Below, piece by piece: positions 8,899-16,665 of a DNA stretch of 64,000 nt (the first letter of the stretch is position 1; every line of letters begins with the position of its first letter). The translations under genes were made by a program, and so were the position numbers. The notes beneath the pieces are model-generated. The model did not search any database and was not told the DNA's origin. It saw only the letters and a program-made list of their open reading frames with translations. Source of the stretch: Bacteroidota bacterium (GTDB lineage Bacteria; Bacteroidota; Bacteroidia; NS11-12g; UBA9320); contig CANIKO010000020.1 of NCBI GenBank assembly GCA_947468275.1, forward strand, positions 1 through 64,000, read 5' to 3'.

Positions 8899-9052
8899 CG
8901 CGCTAGTCCTAGATTGTCCGAAGGGCTGGTTCGAGTTTGCAACTCGGACCTTTACAAAAAATTATTCTGGAAGCACGAGTTAAAAACTCGCGCTAGCAAT
9001 GCGACAGCAACTCCACTGAAATATTACAAGGATTAGCGAAGCGGTCCTTGTG
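8899..9052. repeat. REP-like palindromes, inverted pair upstream of the transposase
   Basis: Two REP-like units face each other. The first (about 8899-8952) runs from a TCCTAG/TTGTCC part to the palindrome CGAGTTTGCAACTCG. The second (about 8974-9052) is in the opposite orientation, with CGAGTTAAAAACTCG followed by a GGATTAGCGAAGCGGTCC hairpin. This head-to-head layout is that of a REPIN. The 307-base gap 8889-9195 holds only these units and the one at 9115-9165. Confidence 0.7.
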
Positions 9053-9114
9053 ACAAAGCTTTTAAAAAGCAAATTATTATTGGTTGAGCAACATCAAGAA
9101 TCTAAACATCCCAA

Positions 9115-9165
9115 GCTGGTCCTAGCTTGTCCAACTCAGCTGGTGCGAGTTTTTAACTCGTATCC
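9115..9165 (+). repeat. REP-like unit just upstream of the transposase
   Basis: It contains GGTCCTAGCTTGTCC and then GGTGCGAGTTTTTAACTCG. It is a direct copy of the unit at 8899 and an inverted copy of the one at 9760-9822. Confidence 0.7.
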
Positions 9166-9183
9166 TGTAACAAAAATTAATTT

Positions 9184-9191
9184 TACATTTG
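9184..9191 (+). promoter_or_regulatory. -7 box of the transposase gene
   Basis: TACATTTG, 4 bases before the ATG: a nearly leaderless arrangement. Confidence 0.5.
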
Positions 9192-9195
9192 CCTT

Positions 9196-9741
9196 ATGAG
9201 TCGAAAATACAAATTTTACAATAAGGAGGGTTTGTACTTCATAAGTTTTGCTACCGTCTATTGGATTGATGTTTTTATAAGAGAGTTGTATTTTGAGGAA
9301 ATAGTTAAAAGTTTGGATTATTGCAGGAAAAATAAAGGAATGGAAATATACTGTTGGTGCATTATGCCAAGCCATATACATTTAATATTTCGGGCTAAGG
9401 ATTCAAATCCCGGTGATGTAATCAGAGATTTAAAAAAACATACATCAAAGCAGATTCAAGGATTAATACATAAAAACAGAGAAGAAAGCAGAAAGGAATG
9501 GATGCTTTGGATGATGGAAAGAGCTGGAAGTAAAAATAGTAATATTAAAAACAGACAATTTTGGCAGCAACATAATAAACCGATTGAACTATGGAGTAAT
9601 GAGGTTATTGATCAGAAGGTGGAATATATTCATAATAATCCGGTAGTTTCAGGATTTGTTTATGAACCTGCACATTGGAAATACAGCAGTGCAACCAATT
9701 ATGCTGGAGAAAAAGGAATTCTGGAAATTGATTTTGAATAA
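9196..9741 (+). CDS. REP-associated tyrosine transposase (RAYT), IS200/Y1 family
   Basis: The 181-residue protein is a Y1 HUH single-strand nuclease. The metal-binding HUH motif is H60-I61-H62 in CIMPSHIHLIFR, and the likely nucleophile is Y144 in YIHNNPV, a motif shared by RAYTs. Such enzymes bind and cut REP palindromes and are usually single-copy, domesticated genes. REP-like units on both sides, in opposite orientation, support this. Length and motifs are intact, so it is probably active or recently so. It sits between a lipoprotein gene and a broken DUF1566 gene. Confidence 0.88.
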   Translation: MSRKYKFYNKEGLYFISFATVYWIDVFIRELYFEEIVKSLDYCRKNKGMEIYCWCIMPSHIHLIFRAKDSNPGDVIRDLKKHTSKQIQGLIHKNREESRKEWMLWMMERAGSKNSNIKNRQFWQQHNKPIELWSNEVIDQKVEYIHNNPVVSGFVYEPAHWKYSSATNYAGEKGILEIDFE

Positions 9742-9759
9742 ACCTTTATTAAAAAACTT

Positions 9760-9822
9760 AAGAGGTACGAGTTGAAAACTCGCACCAGCTTCAACCAAAT
9801 ATACTCGGACTAGCCGAGAGTT
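9760..9822 (-). repeat. REP-like unit downstream of the transposase
   Basis: On the minus strand it reads GGTGCGAGTTTTCAACTCG, with a GGCTAGTCC part before it. It is the inverted partner of the unit at 9115-9165, so the transposase is bracketed symmetrically. Confidence 0.7.
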
Positions 9823-9832
9823 ACAAGTACTT

Positions 9833-10006
9833 TTTAATAACAGGGAAGCAATTGGTGGATTTACTGATGGCTATTATTGGAGTTCTACTTGGTATTATGA
9901 TAATTCCGAACCATCTTATATTTGGTTTTACAAGGGTGTTAACAGAACAGGTAACCTACCAATTTTATCCTACAACGCAAATGTAAGACCCATTCGATAT
10001 TTTTAA
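9833..10006 (+). pseudogene. C-terminal fragment of a DUF1566/Fibrobacter-type protein
   Basis: A reading frame of about 57 codons without a start encodes NREAIGGFTDGYYWSSTWYY and ends NANVRPIRYF before TAA. The GGF..YYWSST and VRPIR(A/Y)F signatures are those of the end of DUF1566 (Fibrobacter succinogenes paralog) domains, found in secreted Bacteroidota proteins. Everything before the last 57 residues is missing and replaced by the REP-like unit. I infer that insertion of the transposase module or a linked deletion removed the front of the gene. Confidence 0.7.
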
Positions 10007-10019
10007 AAATGGCAAGTGA

Positions 10020-10164
10020 TTAACTTCCCAGCCTCCGGCCAAAAGCTTGTTTCCCAGCCGAGTCTCCCATGAGCAAAGGCTAAGCGTGGCGAGGACTCGG
10101 CGGCCATACTTGGAGCCACCGAGTCCAACATCCCAACACCAACTCTCACAGTTTGGGAAGTAAA
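10020..10164. repeat. GC-rich structured block with imperfect terminal inverted repeats
   Basis: TTAACTTCCCA (10020-10030) and TGGGAAGTAAA (10154-10164) are inverted with one mismatch. Inside, GCCGAGTC (10057-10064) pairs perfectly with GACTCGGC (10094-10101). Base composition is clearly more GC-rich than its surroundings. It may be a small non-autonomous mobile element or a structured RNA. A 67-codon minus-strand frame across it is not like a known protein. The rest of 10165-10313 holds only the promoter below. Confidence 0.4.
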
Positions 10165-10289
10165 CCATCCGTTAATCCTCCCAATGCCAAAAAAAATTCA
10201 TTCATCCAATGCGGAGCAATAGTACTTGAAACATGCTAGTACTTCAAAATTTCTTTTAAAAATAATGAACACCAATTAACAAATGTTGA

Positions 10290-10297
10290 TACATTTG
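10290..10297 (+). promoter_or_regulatory. -7 box upstream of the methyltransferase gene
   Basis: TACATTTG, 16 bases before the ATG at 10314. Confidence 0.5.
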
Positions 10298-10313
10298 CGA
10301 AGGCCTTATTGCA

Positions 10314-11015
10314 ATGACCAAACCCACATTATTAAAACGACTCATTTCATTTTTAAAACCCACGCTAACTCCTAAACTATTAGCCCGTCAATTGCGTCAG
10401 CCAAGAGGAAAATTGGGTGAAGCGGTTGCCAAAAAAATGAACGAAAGCAATGCGTTTTTATACAACTTTGTGTTTGATGCCATGCAGATAAGGGACAATC
10501 AAACTATTTTAGAAATTGGATTTGGTAATGGAATGTTTTTTAATAAACTGTTTTCTATGGCCGAAAACCTTAAAATTTCGGGGATTGATTTTTCAGGTGC
10601 CATGTTTAAAACGGCACTAAAGAATAATGAAGAAGCCATAATATCCGACATATTGGATTTGCGATTGGGAGATTGCGATGTTTTGCCCTTTGACAATGAA
10701 TCATTTGATAAAGTTTTTTGCATAAATGTGGCTTACTTTTGGGAAAACCCCATGGATAATTTAATGGAAATTCACCGTGTATTAAAACCTGGTGGAAAAT
10801 TTTATACGGGTATAAGAGATAAGGAAAGTATGAAAAAGATGCCCTTTACCGAATTTGGATTTACCATGTATGACGAGGAGGATTGGAGAACACAACTAGA
10901 TAGAAATCTTTTTAAATTTGAAGAAACACTCTTAACCGAAGAGCCACCAATTGAATTTACAGGTGAATATTTCTCACCAAAATCGCTTTGCATCGTGGCG
11001 CAAAAACCACTGTAA
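10314..11015 (+). CDS. Class I SAM-dependent methyltransferase
   Basis: The 233-residue protein has the Rossmann SAM-binding motif I LEIGFGNG at about residue 64, an acidic ISGIDFS at the end of strand 2, and motif IV/post-motif CINVAYFWENP with RVLKPGGKF downstream, as in Methyltransf_11 enzymes. The first 50 residues are basic and may help in substrate or membrane contact. The substrate cannot be told from sequence; similar enzymes act on small molecules such as quinones or lipids. It is followed by a gene for alkyl-DNA repair within a few bases, so the two may be one transcript. Confidence 0.8.
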   Translation: MTKPTLLKRLISFLKPTLTPKLLARQLRQPRGKLGEAVAKKMNESNAFLYNFVFDAMQIRDNQTILEIGFGNGMFFNKLFSMAENLKISGIDFSGAMFKTALKNNEEAIISDILDLRLGDCDVLPFDNESFDKVFCINVAYFWENPMDNLMEIHRVLKPGGKFYTGIRDKESMKKMPFTEFGFTMYDEEDWRTQLDRNLFKFEETLLTEEPPIEFTGEYFSPKSLCIVAQKPL

Positions 11016-11020
11016 TAGTT

Positions 11021-11557
11021 TTGCTAAACAATAATTTAAGCCTGATTGCTATTGCTACACCATTGGGCCAAATGATTGGCGGTGCTACCGATGAAGGAGT
11101 TTGCTTTTGTGAATTTAATGAGAACCCTTTAAGTGAATTTAATTACAAATCCTTTTCTCAATTTTTTGAGATTGAAACAAGCCAAACTTTAAACCCACAT
11201 TTGAAGACTTTAAAAATTCAGTTAGACGAATATTTTGAGGGTAAACGAAAAGAGTTTTCAATTCCTATTGCCGTTCGTGGCACCGATTTTCAACATAAAG
11301 TTTGGGCACAGTTGCAACACATACCTTACGGCACTACCCAAACCTATAAACAACAATCTAAAAATTTAAACCAACCACTGGCTATAAGGGCCATGGCTCA
11401 CGCCAACGGGCAAAATCCCATAGCTATCATGATTCCTTGCCACAGAGTAATTGGTACCAACGGTAAACTTACAGGATATGCAGGTGGGCTGTGGCGTAAA
11501 AAATGGCTGCTGGAACATGAAAGGAATAATTGTCCGCTGAACGGAACTTTATTTTGA
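11021..11557 (+). CDS. ogt: Methylated-DNA--protein-cysteine methyltransferase
   Basis: This suicide enzyme transfers the alkyl group from O6-alkylguanine to its own cysteine. The active-site motif is IPCHRVIG, and the DNA-binding helix-turn-helix lies before it (PYGTTQTYKQQSKNL...AIRAMAHANGQNP). The N-terminal half has the TPLGQM...TDEGVCFCEF pattern of the RNase H-like domain. No ATG lies upstream of the domain; candidate starts are TTG at 11021, 6 bases past the methyltransferase stop (chosen), or TTG at 10988, overlapping that gene by 28 bases. It is of usual length (about 178 residues). Confidence 0.88.
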   Translation: MLNNNLSLIAIATPLGQMIGGATDEGVCFCEFNENPLSEFNYKSFSQFFEIETSQTLNPHLKTLKIQLDEYFEGKRKEFSIPIAVRGTDFQHKVWAQLQHIPYGTTQTYKQQSKNLNQPLAIRAMAHANGQNPIAIMIPCHRVIGTNGKLTGYAGGLWRKKWLLEHERNNCPLNGTLF

Positions 11558-11599
11558 CAACCAAAAGAGAATAAATGATTGTAATAAATATTAACCAAA

Positions 11600-11671
11600 A
11601 GATTCGACCCCTTCGGGGTCGAACACTTCTATTGATTTCCGGCTATAAGCGTTAAATCCCTTCGGGATTAT
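11600..11671. repeat. Two GC-rich hairpins between convergent genes
   Basis: TTCGACCCCTTCGGGGTCGAA (9-base stem) and, 28 bases on, AATCCCTTCGGGATT. Neither has a long U tract. They sit between the convergent ogt and copper monooxygenase genes, so they may end transcription, but the CCCTTCGGG core looks like a dispersed intergenic repeat. Confidence 0.55.
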
Positions 11672-11683
11672 ACAATTAGAGAA

Positions 11684-13246
11684 TTACTCCTTAATAAATT
11701 TGCTTTTATAAATCGTGTTGCCAGTTGTTATTAATACAGAATAAATACCTGAATGCAGATTTTTAACCTCCATCGACATTGTTTCTAAATTATAAGCTGT
11801 TCGAATAAAATCTTTATAATTCTTTTCTAAAACAACTCTTCCTAAATTATCAATAATTTGAACGGAAGCATCTTGAAAATTGAAACCTGTGAATAAAACG
11901 TCCTTCACCGGATTGGGATGAATCGTAAATTTTTGAATTGTTGGTTTAAAAATTCCAGCTTTTAGTAAACTGCTATCCTGTAATATTTTTTCATCTCCGG
12001 ATTGATAATACATGTAATAAAAATAGGTGAGCATCATTTCGCTGGTGGTGGCTTCGCCTAATGTTACCGCTTTAGGTGGATTGCTAGGCTGATTAGGATT
12101 ACTTGAAGTATTATCGTAGGTCACTATGGATTGAATTTTGGACCCGGCAGTTATTTTTTGAAGGTATTGAAATCTGTATTGACCTTGCCAATGAAAATCC
12201 CAATCGTTTATTTTTACTAAAGGAATAGTATCACCGCTGGCAGGTTTTGTAAATACTTTACTGCTTTTACCAATCAGATGCATGTGTGGCATAACTGATA
12301 AAAGAGTGACATCAATAGGAACCGTATAGCTTTGATAAAATGTTTTTACCTGATCTTTAGCTATTGCAAACGGGCCATTACTAATATTATAATGATTAAG
12401 AATTGGGGCAATAAAAACCTCACGCACCGATGGCTGTGTAGTAAAACGAATTATCAAAGATGTGCTGTCTATTTCGGTATTTGTTCCGGCAGGATAATGA
12501 ATTTGAAGAATGATTCTTGCATTTTTATACATTTTAACCCCTGTTCCGGTTGGGAAAATTACAGGCTCAGCTCCGGGAACATAAGGAGCAATAAGCACTG
12601 AATTATTTGAACCCGTACCTCCAAAATTCGTATACCCCGGCAATGGGTCGGCCTTGTCTAAATTATCAGTAGTAACTGTGGTATCTTGAAAAACCAATAC
12701 GTGATGAACAATTTTAGGATTACCCGGAATTATTTCTACAGCGGCAATATATCGGTTAGCAGGCAAATTGGTAGGGATTGAAAAACACCGGTAAATATCA
12801 CCGGTTGCAGCAGTTGAAGTATAAGTTGGAATTTTTACCTTCAAATCATAAGCTCCAATTTTTGAATTGTTATTATAAATTGGTTTTGCAGGGGCTTTAC
12901 TTTTATCTCCTTCAGGGGTTCCGTTACTTACCCAACTTACAATGGCATCAATTTCTGATTGTTTTAAAACCCGTTCGTCGGCATAGTGGCGATAATTTGG
13001 ATCGCCTGGCCAAGGTGGCATTGTTTTATTTTCAACTTGATATCTAATTGTATTTTTACCACTCACCGCATCTGCATAATCCACAAATGAACCCTTTCCT
13101 AGCCCACCTGGATGGTGGCATTTTGTACAATTGGCGTAAAATATAGGAGCTATTGTTTCAGACCAGTAAGGAGTTTGTGCCTTTGTGATACTAATTAAAC
13201 TAAGATAAATAAAAATAAAGGATAAAAAATATTTCATAATGTTCAT
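11684..13246 (-). CDS. Secreted cytochrome c/type II copper monooxygenase with T9SS sorting domain
   Basis: The 520-residue protein has a signal peptide (about 1-23), then a c-type heme site C40-x-x-C43-H44 with a likely axial M76 in MPPWP. From about residue 130 to 420 it has the peptidylglycine/dopamine monooxygenase-like copper domains, and all six expected ligands are visible: H181-H182 and H250 for one copper, H321-x-H323 and M404 or M405 for the other. It ends with a T9SS type A domain (from about 440). I infer an exported, cell-surface hydroxylase whose electrons pass through the attached heme. The substrate is unknown. A second possible ATG lies 3 codons in. Confidence 0.85.
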   Translation of the reverse strand: MNIMKYFLSFIFIYLSLISITKAQTPYWSETIAPIFYANCTKCHHPGGLGKGSFVDYADAVSGKNTIRYQVENKTMPPWPGDPNYRHYADERVLKQSEIDAIVSWVSNGTPEGDKSKAPAKPIYNNNSKIGAYDLKVKIPTYTSTAATGDIYRCFSIPTNLPANRYIAAVEIIPGNPKIVHHVLVFQDTTVTTDNLDKADPLPGYTNFGGTGSNNSVLIAPYVPGAEPVIFPTGTGVKMYKNARIILQIHYPAGTNTEIDSTSLIIRFTTQPSVREVFIAPILNHYNISNGPFAIAKDQVKTFYQSYTVPIDVTLLSVMPHMHLIGKSSKVFTKPASGDTIPLVKINDWDFHWQGQYRFQYLQKITAGSKIQSIVTYDNTSSNPNQPSNPPKAVTLGEATTSEMMLTYFYYMYYQSGDEKILQDSSLLKAGIFKPTIQKFTIHPNPVKDVLFTGFNFQDASVQIIDNLGRVVLEKNYKDFIRTAYNLETMSMEVKNLHSGIYSVLITTGNTIYKSKFIKE

Positions 13247-13267
13247 TGGGTTCAGTATTAAGCAATA

Positions 13268-13312
13268 AAAAAGGCTTGCAATTCAAAAATACAAATTACA
13301 AGCCTTTTTTTA
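13268..13312 (-). terminator. Rho-independent terminator of the lipoprotein gene
   Basis: AAAAAAGGCTTG and CAAGCCTTTTTTT form a strong stem, with AT-rich extension into the loop. It lies directly after the stop of the gene at 13321-14190 on the minus strand. Confidence 0.8.
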
Positions 13313-13320
13313 AAAAAAAA

Positions 13321-14190
13321 TTAACGTACAGTATAAATATGGTCTTTACCATTAATGGTTGCTTTGGCGATTCTGTCGCAAGCTTCATTATTAAATGGAT
13401 CATAATCGATAATTATTTCTTTGCCTGAAACTGTATTTTTTAAAGTCAGTTTTCCTTTTATAAAAGTTTGCGCACATCCAATATCTACTTTCTTTTTCAA
13501 AGGAACGGTAATGGATACAGTGAATGCTTCGCCTTTGCGGTTAGTGCCTGATGCACTGCCTGAAATTTCAAATACATCGCCCAATAATCCGGGACCAGCA
13601 TCGGTAATTTTAGTGATTGTTCTATTGGCCGCCCAGGTTACGGTTCCGTTATCGTTAGTTGCTTTTCCGTTAGTTACTACAATGGTCAATTGATTGGTTT
13701 GAGTTCTCGCTATAACTTTGGTTCCTGAAATTTGGGTCATTTGAGCGCCATTGCCTCCGTAAAATTTATCATTTTCACTAATTATAATAGTTAAAACTGA
13801 ACCTATACTCATGTATGGAGCTGATAATGTAAAATTAATTTTACCGGCCCTGTATCTTCCATCGCCACATAGTTTTCCAAATGGAGCGGCAGAACCCAAA
13901 GGACCAAAATCAATATTAAACTCCTTACCATCGCCATCGGTAAAAGAACTATCGGTGATTGTTACTAAAGCACCGCTTGGCAAAATATTGGTTCCGGCTT
14001 TTTTAAATCTACCATCACTGGATGCTACATCATCCCCTAAATCAAAGGCGGCGGTAAATTCATTCTCAGCAGTTGAGTTATCCTCTGCAGAGGTAATGGT
14101 TTCCAAGGCTTCAACCTTGTCTTTTCGGCATGAAAACATAAACATTGTAGCTACAATAGCCGCACCAAGAAATAATTTCGACTTTTTCAT
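13321..14190 (-). CDS. Lipoprotein, unknown function
   Basis: The 289-residue protein has a signal peptide ending in the lipobox MFSC (Cys at about 21) followed by RKD, so it is a lipoprotein. The mature part has a spacer rich in E, D, S and T and then a beta-rich domain with repeated polar strands (TLSAPYMSIGSVLTIII, VTWAANRTITKI). I do not recognise a family. A strong terminator follows it. It is the last gene before that terminator in the minus-strand run that starts with the sigma factor. Confidence 0.65.
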   Translation of the reverse strand: MKKSKLFLGAAIVATMFMFSCRKDKVEALETITSAEDNSTAENEFTAAFDLGDDVASSDGRFKKAGTNILPSGALVTITDSSFTDGDGKEFNIDFGPLGSAAPFGKLCGDGRYRAGKINFTLSAPYMSIGSVLTIIISENDKFYGGNGAQMTQISGTKVIARTQTNQLTIVVTNGKATNDNGTVTWAANRTITKITDAGPGLLGDVFEISGSASGTNRKGEAFTVSITVPLKKKVDIGCAQTFIKGKLTLKNTVSGKEIIIDYDPFNNEACDRIAKATINGKDHIYTVR

Positions 14191-14226
14191 ATTTTTATTT
14201 TTTAAGATTATTTAACTATTTAAAAT

Positions 14227-14529
14227 TTATCTAACTCTTCTCCATTTTGCAGGCACCCAAACCCATCCGTTTCTATTATGCTTCCAATGGCCTTCAACAT
14301 ATCTGTAACCCGGGCGATGATTGGTATAATATCCGTCTTGCCAAATGTACGAATTTCCTTTTACTACCCAATAACCACCAACCCAAACTTTCCCATGTGG
14401 TACTCTTCCGGGTGCAATAATTAATGCATTTCGAGGTGCAACGGGTCTGACTTTTACGATAATTTGAGCATTTGAAAAATTTCCAAACCCTAAAATAAAG
14501 GCTACGATTAAAAATTTAATTGTTTTCAT
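14227..14529 (-). CDS. YXWGXW-repeat-like secreted basic protein
   Basis: The 100-residue protein has a signal peptide (1-21, ending NAQ). The mature 79 residues are strongly basic and built from repeats with paired aromatic residues: WVGGYWVVKG, YIWQDGYY, YVEGHWKHN, WVWVPAKWRRV. This resembles the YXWGXW (or BcpO-related WxxGxW) repeat family of periplasmic proteins. Function is unknown. Its position after Spy-like proteins and an ECF sigma factor suggests an envelope-stress role, which is inference. Confidence 0.7.
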   Translation of the reverse strand: MKTIKFLIVAFILGFGNFSNAQIIVKVRPVAPRNALIIAPGRVPHGKVWVGGYWVVKGNSYIWQDGYYTNHRPGYRYVEGHWKHNRNGWVWVPAKWRRVR

Positions 14530-14594
14530 AATTTTTTGATTAATTAATGCTTTGACAAACTATTCTTTCAATTTATTCCACAACAAAAAAATAG

Positions 14595-15563
14595 TTATCT
14601 TTTTAACCGTTTCCCAACTCTTCTATCCCCTTTCATCAATAAAAAATCAATTGCATTTTTTTCTTTGCTCTTAAACAGTTTATCTGATTTGGGTTTATAA
14701 TCAGTGATGTATTTTGACTTAATGATATCAATATCCCTCTCCCATTGCTCCCTTTCCGGCCTTATGGATTCATCTAATTTTCCAAGTGAAGCTTTATGAT
14801 TTAACATAATAGGTTGCAATGTTCTTCGCGATTCCTCCATAAAATCTTTCATATCTTTTGAATCTATTCCTTCACCGTTCAATTGTCCTTCTACCCATTC
14901 TGCTCTAAAATTATCTCTCCTTGCTCTTATTTCTTCAATAGTGGCCTTTTCATCATTGGTTAATTCAGCTTCAAAATTTCTACGTTTTTCAAACAAAACT
15001 GGAATAATATTTTGGCGATAGTATACCCGCAACTCCTTTTTCATTTCAGGATTTTGACGTTCCTTTTTTCTGGCTTCAATTGTTGAATCAAACCGCTGTT
15101 GTTGCTCAGGATTAAGTTCTTTACGTATTTCTTTCAAACGTTTTTTTAACGAAGCTTTTTTATCAATAACTTTGGCAGTGTCTATTGTTTTACTCTCTAC
15201 TTGTTTTGGTGATTTCGCAATTTTTTCCTTTTCAAATTTCTTCAAATTATCCTTTTGTTTGGTATCCAAAAGCGATTGAATTTGGGCAAACATAGAATCA
15301 CGCAAATGCTTTTGGTACATGCGGCTAATGGTTCGTTCCTCCTTTATTTTAGGTATATAATCGGCCACAATGGAGTCAATAATCCTCTTTTGATTTTCAT
15401 CAGGCTTTAAATATTTATAAAGGTCTTTTTTAAACCCCACCGGTGATTCCCTTTCTTTCACAGCTTCAATACTTTTTTTGGTAAGTCGGCCCGATACCAA
15501 AAAACCGGAGCCAAAACCCACACCAAAAATGGTTAAAAACAATAACAGTGCTTTCCAGTTCAT
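14595..15563 (-). CDS. Membrane-anchored Spy/CpxP-like coiled-coil protein
   Basis: The 322-residue protein has one N-terminal membrane segment (about 6-26, LLFLTIFGVGFGSGFLVSG) and a long, highly charged helical periplasmic part. The helices carry LTxxQ-like elements, e.g. LKPDENQKRIIDSI, LDTKQKDNLKKF, LNPEQQQRFDSTI and LTNDEKATIEEI, as in Spy/CpxP chaperones and zinc-resistance ZraP proteins, but repeated more times than in any of them. It follows the small membrane protein and the sigma factor on the same strand. The role as envelope-stress chaperone or sensor is inference. Confidence 0.65.
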   Translation of the reverse strand: MNWKALLLFLTIFGVGFGSGFLVSGRLTKKSIEAVKERESPVGFKKDLYKYLKPDENQKRIIDSIVADYIPKIKEERTISRMYQKHLRDSMFAQIQSLLDTKQKDNLKKFEKEKIAKSPKQVESKTIDTAKVIDKKASLKKRLKEIRKELNPEQQQRFDSTIEARKKERQNPEMKKELRVYYRQNIIPVLFEKRRNFEAELTNDEKATIEEIRARRDNFRAEWVEGQLNGEGIDSKDMKDFMEESRRTLQPIMLNHKASLGKLDESIRPEREQWERDIDIIKSKYITDYKPKSDKLFKSKEKNAIDFLLMKGDRRVGKRLKR

Positions 15564-15650
15564 TTGTAGTTTATATTAATTTTTAAATTAAGGTCAAATG
15601 GAATGCCCATATAACTTTTAGTATTTATTATTTGCTTTTTCATGGGCATT

Positions 15651-15956
15651 TCATATCAGCGGATTTATATAGTTTAAAATTTCATCGTCGGTATATCCTC
15701 CAAGCCCCAATAAATTATCTAAAGAAAGATTGCCTTCCTGATAAAAGCTAAAGCCCAACAACAGCAAAAGACAGAACGAGGCTATATAAACATACCGACG
15801 TAAAAACAGCCGGTTTGCTATTAATATTCCTAGTATTGGGGTGTTTTGATAACGTTCCAATTTTGCCAAAACCCGTGTGCTGAAAAACGGCCTGAACTCA
15901 GGACTGTCCTGTTGTTTCATTAATTTTTCTAAGTCATGCTCAGTAATATTTTTCAT
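15651..15956 (-). CDS. Small single-pass membrane protein, possible sigma-factor partner
   Basis: The 101-residue protein has about 45 cytoplasmic residues, one membrane segment (VYIASFCLLLLLGFSFY, about 56-72) and about 28 residues outside. It starts 32 bases after the ECF sigma factor gene on the same strand, the position usually held by an anti-sigma factor. It lacks the zinc motif (HxxxCxxC) of classical ZAS anti-sigma factors and is very short, so anti-sigma function is a guess from position. Confidence 0.6.
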   Translation of the reverse strand: MKNITEHDLEKLMKQQDSPEFRPFFSTRVLAKLERYQNTPILGILIANRLFLRRYVYIASFCLLLLLGFSFYQEGNLSLDNLLGLGGYTDDEILNYINPLI

Positions 15957-15988
15957 ATTAGTTACTTTTAACTTTTAGTTCTAAACTT

Positions 15989-16561
15989 TTAACTCGGATT
16001 GTAACCTAATTTTATAAGTACTTTTTTAAATTTTTGTTGCCCACGGCTAAGTCGTGATAAAACCGTGCCTTGCGGGATTTCTAATATTTCTGCAGTTTCG
16101 CGGGTATCATAGCCTTCAATCATTCGCAGTACCAAAACGCTTCGCAATTTTGATTCTACTTTTTGCATAGCAATTTTTACCAGATTTTCGGCATCGCTTT
16201 TACCTTCAAAATTGGTTGAGTCAGCTATCTCATTGGTTCTTTCTTCATCCTCCTCTTTACTGTTCCAAAAATAAAAACGCAGATTTCTTACCTTTTGACG
16301 TTTCAGTTCATTCAAACTAAGATTGATGGCAATGCGGGTGAGATAAGTTCCAAGCGAAGAAGTTCCTTTAAACTGGTGAATATTGTTATAAAAACGGATA
16401 AATACTTCTTGCCCCACATCGTCGGCCTCATCCGTAATTCCAAGCATATTTATTACCGTGGCTGCCACTTTCTTTTCATATCGGTCAATCAATATCCTGA
16501 ACGCCTGTTGGTCGTTCTTTTTTATGAGTTGAATTATTTGCTCATCGTCCAGGTTTTTCAA
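15989..16561 (-). CDS. ECF RNA polymerase sigma factor
   Basis: The 190-residue protein has sigma-70 region 2 (about 20-90, with DEADDVGQEVFIRFYNNIHQF) and region 4 (about 130-185, ending in the helix-turn-helix YDTRETAEILEIPQGTVLSRL). The linker lacks region 3, as in extracytoplasmic function (group 4) sigma factors. The next genes on the strand are a small membrane protein and a Spy-like protein, and the gene before it (16666-17004) is another Spy-like protein. I infer control of these neighbours in response to envelope or protein-folding stress. Confidence 0.9.
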   Translation of the reverse strand: MKNLDDEQIIQLIKKNDQQAFRILIDRYEKKVAATVINMLGITDEADDVGQEVFIRFYNNIHQFKGTSSLGTYLTRIAINLSLNELKRQKVRNLRFYFWNSKEEDEERTNEIADSTNFEGKSDAENLVKIAMQKVESKLRSVLVLRMIEGYDTRETAEILEIPQGTVLSRLSRGQQKFKKVLIKLGYNPS

Positions 16562-16665
16562 ATAATTGATTGATTTACAGGTTTGACAAAATGAAAAGCT
16601 ATTTTATTCAGTCAAAGATAAAAAAATAACAAGTAGTCAATAAAAATTAGGGTATTTAAGCCAGA

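Noticed and set aside
9965-10168. 67-codon minus-strand frame over the GC-rich block
   Set aside because: Its length follows from the base composition of the block; no motif or start signal.
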